From the NCBI RefSeq assembly GCF_025823185.1, contig NZ_JACKVK010000015.1, positions 1-64,000 of the forward strand: DNA of 64,000 nt. Direction: 5' to 3'. The notes under the pieces were generated by a model that did no database searches, had not been told where the DNA came from, and worked only from the letters and a program-made list of their open reading frames with translations. Numbering within the stretch: the stretch's first letter is position 1; every line of letters begins with the position of its first letter. This DNA is from Mycobacterium yunnanensis (GTDB lineage Bacteria; Actinomycetota; Actinomycetes; Mycobacteriales; Mycobacteriaceae). This document shows positions 59,368-64,000 of the stretch, in pieces. A program made the position numbers and the translations under genes.

Positions 59368-61371
59368 GTGGTCGCCGTGCAACCCTTCCTCGCCAATGCC
59401 CTCGTCGAACGCGCCGCCGATCTGACCGTCGAGTGGCTGACCGCCACCTTGGGCGCAGGGGAGATCGGCGACTTCACCGTCGACCGCATCGGCACCGGCC
59501 AAATGAGCGAGTGCTACCGGATCGGGCTGACCTACACCGGCGGTCGGAGCGGACCTGCCTCGGTGGTCTTGAAGGTCGCGGCCGCCGATCCGAGCAGCCG
59601 ACAGACCGGGCTTGCCATGGGGCTCTACGAACGCGAAGTCCGGTTCTACACCGACGTCGCACCGGCGCTGGGCGGACCGATCTCACAGTGCCATCACGCC
59701 GCCTACGACCCCGCGACCGGAGCCTTCGACCTGCTGCTGAGCGACGCCACGCCGGCGGTCGTAGGCGACGAAATCTCAGGCGCCACAATCGATGAGGCCA
59801 CGCTGGCGCTCAGCCAGCTCGGTCGCGTGCACGGGCCGCTGTTGGGTGACTCCGCGCTGGCCGACGCGCAGTGGCTCAATCGAGAATCGCCTCTCAACCA
59901 GGGCCTGATGGCCGCTCTGTACGCCGGATTCCTCGAGCGCTACCGCGACGACATCGCGCCGGAGCACCTCGAGGTATGCGAGCGACTGGTCGCGGCGTTC
60001 GACGACTACGTCGCCGCCGAGGCTGCGGCGGACCGCCCACAGGGTCTGGTTCACGGCGACTTCCGGCTGGACAACATGCTGTTCGGCCAGGAGGGGGCCA
60101 AGCGTCCGTTGACCGTGGTCGACTGGCAGACGGTCACGTGGGGACCCGCGCTGACCGACGTCTCCTACTTCCTCGGATGCTCGCTGCCCCCGGCGCGACG
60201 CCGCGAACACGGCGAGGCGCTGCTGCGCACCTATCATGACGCACTCGGTCCTGACGCTCCCATCAGCCTCGACGAGGTGCGCGACGGTGTCCGTCGCCAA
60301 AGCTTCTTCGGGGTGATGATGTCCATCGTGTCGCCGATGCTCGTCGAGCGCACCGAGCGGGGCGACCGAATGTTCCTGACGATGATCGCGCGCCATTGTC
60401 AGCACGTCCTCGACACCGACGCGCTGTCCATCCTGCCTGCGCCGTCGCACCCAGAACCGTTGCAGCCCAACGTCGACGACGAGGGCCGCCACCAACCGTC
60501 TGACGAACCACTGTGGAGCGAGAGCTGGTACTTCGACTTCGTCGACTCCGGTCAGGAGGTCGGCGGATGGTTCCGTCTCGGACTGATCCCCAATCAGGGG
60601 CATGCCTGGGTGAACGCCCTGCTGTGCGGCCCCCACCTGCCGACGATCGCCGTCCTGGACTTCGAGGCTCCGCTGCCGGATGACCACACTCGCGTGCACG
60701 CCGACGGCGTCGACCTCGAACTGGAGGCCACCTCGCCGTTGCAGTCCTATCGACTGTCGCTGCGAGGCAGGGGCCAAGCCTACGACGACCCGGCCGACCT
60801 CCTCGCCGGCCTTACGGGCAGGCCCGTCGACCTCGAGGTGGACCTGGTGTGGACCACCGCCGGGACGCCGTATCAGTACCGGCTCTCGACGCGGTACGAA
60901 ATTCCGTGCACGGTGTCGGGAACCGTTCGGGCAGAGGGTAAGACGTATGAGTTCACCACGGTGCCAGGTCAACGCGACCATTCCTGGGCCGCACGGGACT
61001 GGTGGAGCATGGAATGGGTGTGGAGCGCGCTGCACCTCGACGACGGCACCCACGTCCACGGCCTCGACCTCCGCATCCCCGGTGCGCCACGGATGGCCGC
61101 CGGGTACGTCCAGCGCGAGGGGGAAGTCGTCGAGGTGCAGACGGTGATCGCGCGAGAGACCTTCGGCCAGGACGAGTTACCGGTCGGCACCACCCTGGAG
61201 ATCACGCCGGGTGACGTCATTGCCACCGTCGACGTGCGCGGCCACGCACCGGTGCTGTTGGTCTCGCCCGACGGCCGGGTCAGCAGATTCCCGCGCGCCT
61301 GGGCCACGGTGACGACGGCGGACGGCCGCAGCGGCGTGGGCTGGCTCGAATGGAACCGCAACCAGACGTGA
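59368..61371 (+). CDS. Fusion of an APH/EcKinase-type phosphotransferase and a DUF7064/DUF7065-like domain
   Basis: A 667-residue two-part protein. Residues about 1-360 are an aminoglycoside phosphotransferase/ecdysteroid-kinase-like domain with the catalytic loop VHGDFRLDNMLF and the metal-binding VVDWQTVTWG. Residues about 370-667 are a beta-rich domain whose hallmark is GQRDHSWAARDWW, as in DUF7064/DUF7065 proteins with a lipocalin-like fold. I have no function for the second domain. It suggests phosphorylation and binding of a hydrophobic alcohol. GTG 59368 is used, with GTG 59377 as alternative. YnfA follows with a GTGA overlap. Confidence 0.8.
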   Translation: MVAVQPFLANALVERAADLTVEWLTATLGAGEIGDFTVDRIGTGQMSECYRIGLTYTGGRSGPASVVLKVAAADPSSRQTGLAMGLYEREVRFYTDVAPALGGPISQCHHAAYDPATGAFDLLLSDATPAVVGDEISGATIDEATLALSQLGRVHGPLLGDSALADAQWLNRESPLNQGLMAALYAGFLERYRDDIAPEHLEVCERLVAAFDDYVAAEAAADRPQGLVHGDFRLDNMLFGQEGAKRPLTVVDWQTVTWGPALTDVSYFLGCSLPPARRREHGEALLRTYHDALGPDAPISLDEVRDGVRRQSFFGVMMSIVSPMLVERTERGDRMFLTMIARHCQHVLDTDALSILPAPSHPEPLQPNVDDEGRHQPSDEPLWSESWYFDFVDSGQEVGGWFRLGLIPNQGHAWVNALLCGPHLPTIAVLDFEAPLPDDHTRVHADGVDLELEATSPLQSYRLSLRGRGQAYDDPADLLAGLTGRPVDLEVDLVWTTAGTPYQYRLSTRYEIPCTVSGTVRAEGKTYEFTTVPGQRDHSWAARDWWSMEWVWSALHLDDGTHVHGLDLRIPGAPRMAAGYVQREGEVVEVQTVIARETFGQDELPVGTTLEITPGDVIATVDVRGHAPVLLVSPDGRVSRFPRAWATVTTADGRSGVGWLEWNRNQT

Positions 61372-61697
61372 CCGTCCTCAAGTCAGTGCTCTTGTTCGTC
61401 ATGGCGGCCGTGCTGGAGATCGGTGGCGCCTGGTTGGTGTGGCAGGGCGTCCGAGAGCACCGCGGCTGGGCGTGGGCCGGTGCCGGGGTGCTCGCGCTCG
61501 GCGCCTACGGTTTCGTGGCGGCATTCCAGCCCGACGCCAACTTCGGACGGGTGCTCGCCGCCTACGGCGGCATCTTCATCGCCGGCTCTCTGCTGTGGGG
61601 CATGGTCGCCGACGGTTTCAGGCCCGACCGGTGGGACGTGACCGGCGCCGTCGTCTGCCTGCTGGGGGTCGGGTTGATCATGTACGGTCCGCGCTAG
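61368..61697 (+). CDS. YnfA/UPF0060 small membrane protein
   Basis: A 109-residue protein with four predicted membrane helices. Family features are MAAVLEIGGAWLVWQGVREH near the start, YGFVAAFQPDANFGRVLAAYGGIFI in the middle, and the C-terminal GAVVCLLGVGLIMYGPR. It belongs to the drug/metabolite transporter-like superfamily. GTG 61368 gives a GTGA overlap with the fusion gene and is chosen over an upstream start at 61350. It is convergent with the SCO6745-type gene, four bases shared. Confidence 0.92.
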   Translation: MTVLKSVLLFVMAAVLEIGGAWLVWQGVREHRGWAWAGAGVLALGAYGFVAAFQPDANFGRVLAAYGGIFIAGSLLWGMVADGFRPDRWDVTGAVVCLLGVGLIMYGPR

Positions 61698-62593
61698 GAG
61701 AGGTGCGCGTCGTCGTCGTCGAGGTCGTCACGGCGCAACCCCATCGGGGTGGCCGACGGGATGTCGCCACCGGCGACCACCGCCCTGGTGAGCGGGGTCA
61801 GCGTGCGAAAGAGCACCCGCAGGTCGTCGTCGTCGAGGGTGTCGAAGGCCGACAGCGACAACCGGTCCGTCGTGTCCTCGAGGTGCTGCTTGAATGCGTG
61901 ACCCGAATCCGTCAGCGCGCCACGTGCGTCGACGAATCCGCGGTCGGTCAGGCGTGCCACGCAGGACTGCCACTCCTGGTCGTCGTACTCCCGGCTGCGC
62001 ACGATGAACTCCCGGGGCACCCGGTCGGCCAGCGCGTGCAGCACGTTGCAGTCGCGGCCACCGACGCCGTTGGCGACGAGCGTGGCGACGTGGGCGTCCC
62101 CACGCTGTTCGCGCAGCAGCGTGCTGGCGTGCCACAGCCGGGCGACGGGCTCGTCCGGCCACGGCAGCGCGCGGTTGGCGGCGAAGAGCGGGCGGCCGTC
62201 CAGCGGTGCAGTGGCCGCGGCGGCGGCGAGCAGGTCCGCAGCGGACCGCACGTCGGGTCCGTCGACGACACCGCACCGGTTCAGGGCGGCGACCGCGGAG
62301 GTCTCCCGCGCCCCGAGCGCGTCGGCCGGGCTGGCGAACTCCCACGCGGCGGGCAGCGCACGGGCCACGTGCGAGGGTGCGAAATTGAAGAACACCGCGG
62401 TGACGACGTCGGCGCCCACCGCACCGAGCGGGGCGGCCCGTGCGGCGAAGTAGCACATCCAGAACCCGCGAAAACCGGCTTGGCCGAGCGCTTCGCGGGA
62501 CTCAGGCGCGAAGTACGTCAGAGCATGGACGGGTTCGAAGCGGTCGAAGAGCCTGCGCGCGACCGTCGGAGTTCTGCTCACCTGCGCAGTCAA
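61694..62593 (-). CDS. SCO6745-type (SalK/MarR-like) protein
   Basis: A 299-residue helical protein of the family represented by Streptomyces SCO6745: RRLFDRFEPVHALTYFAPES, then AGFRGFWMCYFAARAAPLG and FFNFAPSHVARALPAAWEF, with a C-terminal winged-helix-like part (CVARLTDRGFVDARGALTD). The family is common in actinobacteria but its function is unknown. It ends four bases into ynfA on the opposite strand, and starts 43 bases downstream of the GntR gene on the same strand. Confidence 0.82.
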   Translation of the reverse strand: MTAQVSRTPTVARRLFDRFEPVHALTYFAPESREALGQAGFRGFWMCYFAARAAPLGAVGADVVTAVFFNFAPSHVARALPAAWEFASPADALGARETSAVAALNRCGVVDGPDVRSAADLLAAAAATAPLDGRPLFAANRALPWPDEPVARLWHASTLLREQRGDAHVATLVANGVGGRDCNVLHALADRVPREFIVRSREYDDQEWQSCVARLTDRGFVDARGALTDSGHAFKQHLEDTTDRLSLSAFDTLDDDDLRVLFRTLTPLTRAVVAGGDIPSATPMGLRRDDLDDDDAHLS

Positions 62594-62636
62594 CCATCAC
62601 GGCGCCCGACACGCGCGGATGCCGGCCGAGCGATTG

Positions 62637-63353
62637 TCACCGTGAAGGTTGACTGACGTCGGTCATCGCCTCGTCGATGATGTTGCGCATGGCGCGTTCC
62701 GCAGCGTCTTCGTCGCGCAGGCGGATGGCCCGGGCGACTTCGTCGTGGAGCGCGATGGCCACCGGGTTCGGGTTTTCGGGCATCATGCCGTGGTGGGTTC
62801 GCCCGGTGAGGACTTCGGCGACCACGCCGTTGAGCGCGCGGAACATCTCGTTGCCGCTCGCCTCGAGCAGCGTTTGGTGAAACACCTTGTCGGCCAACAG
62901 GTATGACTCCAGGTCACCGGACCGGCCGTGCATCACCATGTCCGACACCGCGGCAGCCATGATGCGGCACTGGTGCGGATCGGCTCGCCGGGCGGCCAGG
63001 GCGGCCGCGGTCGGCTCGAAGCCGCGGCGCAGTTCGGACAGCGACACCAATTGTACCGTGCGATCGCCGGATTCGAGACGCCAGCGAATCACCCGCGGGT
63101 CGAAGACGTTCCATCGCTCGACGGGTTGAATGGTGATGCCGACGCGGCGGCGCGACGCCACGAGGCCCATCGACTCCAGAACCCGGATGGCCTCCCGCGC
63201 CACGCTGCGAGACACGCCGTACCGAACGCCGACGCCCTCAAGGTTGATCACCTCACCGGCCGGGAGGGTGCCCGAGACGATCTCGGCGCCGATCCCGGTG
63301 AGCACGTTGTCGTGCAACGCGCTGACGTTTGAGGGTCCGGCCACGCGATACAT
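62637..63353 (-). CDS. GntR-family (FadR subgroup) regulator, probable gluconate repressor
   Basis: A 238-residue regulator. The winged helix reads YGVSRSVAREAIRVLESMGLVASRRRVG, and the C-terminal FCD domain carries the metal/ligand residues in DKVFHQTLLEASGNEMF and ALHDEVARAIRLRDEDAAERAM. Head-to-head with gluconokinase, it most likely represses gluconate use and releases DNA on binding gluconate or its phosphate. An operator-like dyad lies in the gap between the genes. Confidence 0.9.
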   Translation of the reverse strand: MYRVAGPSNVSALHDNVLTGIGAEIVSGTLPAGEVINLEGVGVRYGVSRSVAREAIRVLESMGLVASRRRVGITIQPVERWNVFDPRVIRWRLESGDRTVQLVSLSELRRGFEPTAAALAARRADPHQCRIMAAAVSDMVMHGRSGDLESYLLADKVFHQTLLEASGNEMFRALNGVVAEVLTGRTHHGMMPENPNPVAIALHDEVARAIRLRDEDAAERAMRNIIDEAMTDVSQPSR

Positions 63354-63408
63354 CTTGTCATAAAGTTTGCTGATGGGTTTAAAGACTGATTTTTAGATCA
63401 TTTACTTG

Positions 63409-63425
63409 CAATGGTCAGATCATTG
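63409..63425 (+). promoter_or_regulatory. Dyad operator between gntR-like gene and gluconokinase
   Basis: CAATG-N7-CATTG at 63409-63425 is a perfect 5-base dyad, and AGATCATT occurs twice (63395 and 63417). The 132-bp gap is AT-rich relative to its surroundings. FadR-subgroup repressors bind such short dyads. Confidence 0.5.
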
Positions 63426-63485
63426 GGGCAAGCTGTGTGATGCCTGGCACACCGGGTATGGGCACACATGGGAGGTAGACGGGCA

Positions 63486-63983
63486 ATGCGGCCAATCGTG
63501 GTGATGGGGGTGTCGGGGTCCGGCAAGTCGACCGTCGGTGCGGCTCTCGCCCAACGCCTGCGCGTGCCGTTCGCCGACGCGGACGACTTCCACCCCGCGG
63601 CAAACATCGCCAAGATGACCGCCGGACACGCACTCGACGACGACGATCGTCGCCCGTGGCTGGACACGATCGGGACGTGGCTGGCCGATCACGCCGACGG
63701 CGGCGTGATGAGCTGCTCGGCCCTCAAACGTGCGTACCGCGATCAATTGCGCGAGCACCTGGCCGACGTGGAGTTCCTCCACCTGGCCGGCACTCCGGAA
63801 GTGATCGGGCGACGACAGGCCAGCCGACCCGGCCACTTCATGCCCGCTTCGTTGCTCGCCTCGCAGTTCGCCACCCTCGAACCGCTGGCCCCCGACGAAC
63901 GCGGCGTCCACGTGGACGTCGATCAAGACATCGATTCGATCGTCAACGAATACGTAGCGCTGACCCAACGGGAGCCGAAATGA
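63486..63983 (+). CDS. gntK: Gluconokinase
   Basis: A 165-residue kinase. P-loop GVSGSGKST, then FADADDFHPAANIAKMTAGHALDDDDR (the gluconokinase signature DGD/DDFHP... Asn-Lys-Met), the catalytic SCSALKRAYRD and the lid RPGHFMPASLLASQFATLE are diagnostic. It converts gluconate to 6-phosphogluconate for the pentose phosphate pathway. ATG 63486 follows GGGAGG at 63470-63475; the in-frame ATG at 63468 would include that site. The next gene overlaps by ATGA. Confidence 0.95.
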   Translation: MRPIVVMGVSGSGKSTVGAALAQRLRVPFADADDFHPAANIAKMTAGHALDDDDRRPWLDTIGTWLADHADGGVMSCSALKRAYRDQLREHLADVEFLHLAGTPEVIGRRQASRPGHFMPASLLASQFATLEPLAPDERGVHVDVDQDIDSIVNEYVALTQREPK

Positions 63984-64000
63984 TCCACGGAATCACCCTG
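63980..64000 (+). CDS. Start of the gene after gluconokinase (cut by window edge)
   Basis: ATG at 63980 overlaps the gntK stop as ATGA, followed by seven codons (MIHGITL). A gluconate permease or a 6-phosphogluconate dehydrogenase would fit the context, but the piece is too short to decide. Confidence 0.45.

Overview
This is chromosomal DNA of a high-GC actinobacterium, almost certainly a fast-growing mycobacterium (Mycolicibacterium type). The core gene order pdtaR - thiolase/DUF35 pair - polA - rpsA - coaE - (secreted protein, DUF402) - uvrB - MFS pump - USP - MBL hydrolase - uvrA - small acidic protein - membrane esterase - lysX - infC/rpmI/rplT - tsnR - class III cyclase - rhomboid-like protein follows, from memory, the Rv1626-Rv1648 segment of M. 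tuberculosis. Also typical are GTG/TTG starts, four-base ATGA/GTGA gene overlaps, leaderless-looking promoters, CoaE fused to a GrpB/UPF0157 domain and the two-domain LysX.

Layout. 0-1.6 kb: the Ser/Thr/Lys/Asp-rich tail of a truncated gene, a CmtR-like metal sensor with a cation-diffusion transporter, and an unusual tRNA-Leu(CAA). 1.7-7.6 kb: the ANTAR response regulator pdtaR and a complete livKHMGF branched-chain amino-acid ABC operon with a strong hairpin after the binding-protein gene. 7.6-10.9 kb: thiolase/DUF35 pair, and an alpha/beta hydrolase facing a LysR regulator. 10.9-38.8 kb: conserved replication, repair and translation core. Both uvrB and uvrA are preceded by sequences fitting the mycobacterial RecA-independent DNA-damage (PafBC) promoter. 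infC starts with AUC behind a structured leader. Two genes here look damaged: a TesB-like thioesterase (one-base frameshift in a C run) and the 5' end of the DUF402 gene.

38.8-53.3 kb: an accessory catabolic block between tsnR and the cyclase gene. It holds a permease-AraC operon facing a YtcJ-type amidohydrolase, a divergent DUF2236/acyl-CoA dehydrogenase versus Gfo/Idh/hydrolase pair, further alpha/beta hydrolases, an SDR, an internally deleted PEP-mutase-like gene, and XRE/TetR regulators. The same 19-bp operator-like sequence occurs twice between the divergent catabolic operons and once in front of a TetR gene 7 kb away, which suggests one local regulon.

53.3-64 kb: the cyclase and rhomboid-like genes, then a second accessory block: lipoprotein, type-B carboxylesterase, copper amine oxidase, a kinase-like/DUF7064-like fusion, YnfA, an SCO6745-type protein, and a GntR regulator facing gluconokinase, whose following gene leaves the window.

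No IS element, prophage, CRISPR array or rRNA gene was seen, and no gene-free stretch exceeds 300 bases. Family names rest on motif recognition and memory of relatives; no database search was run.
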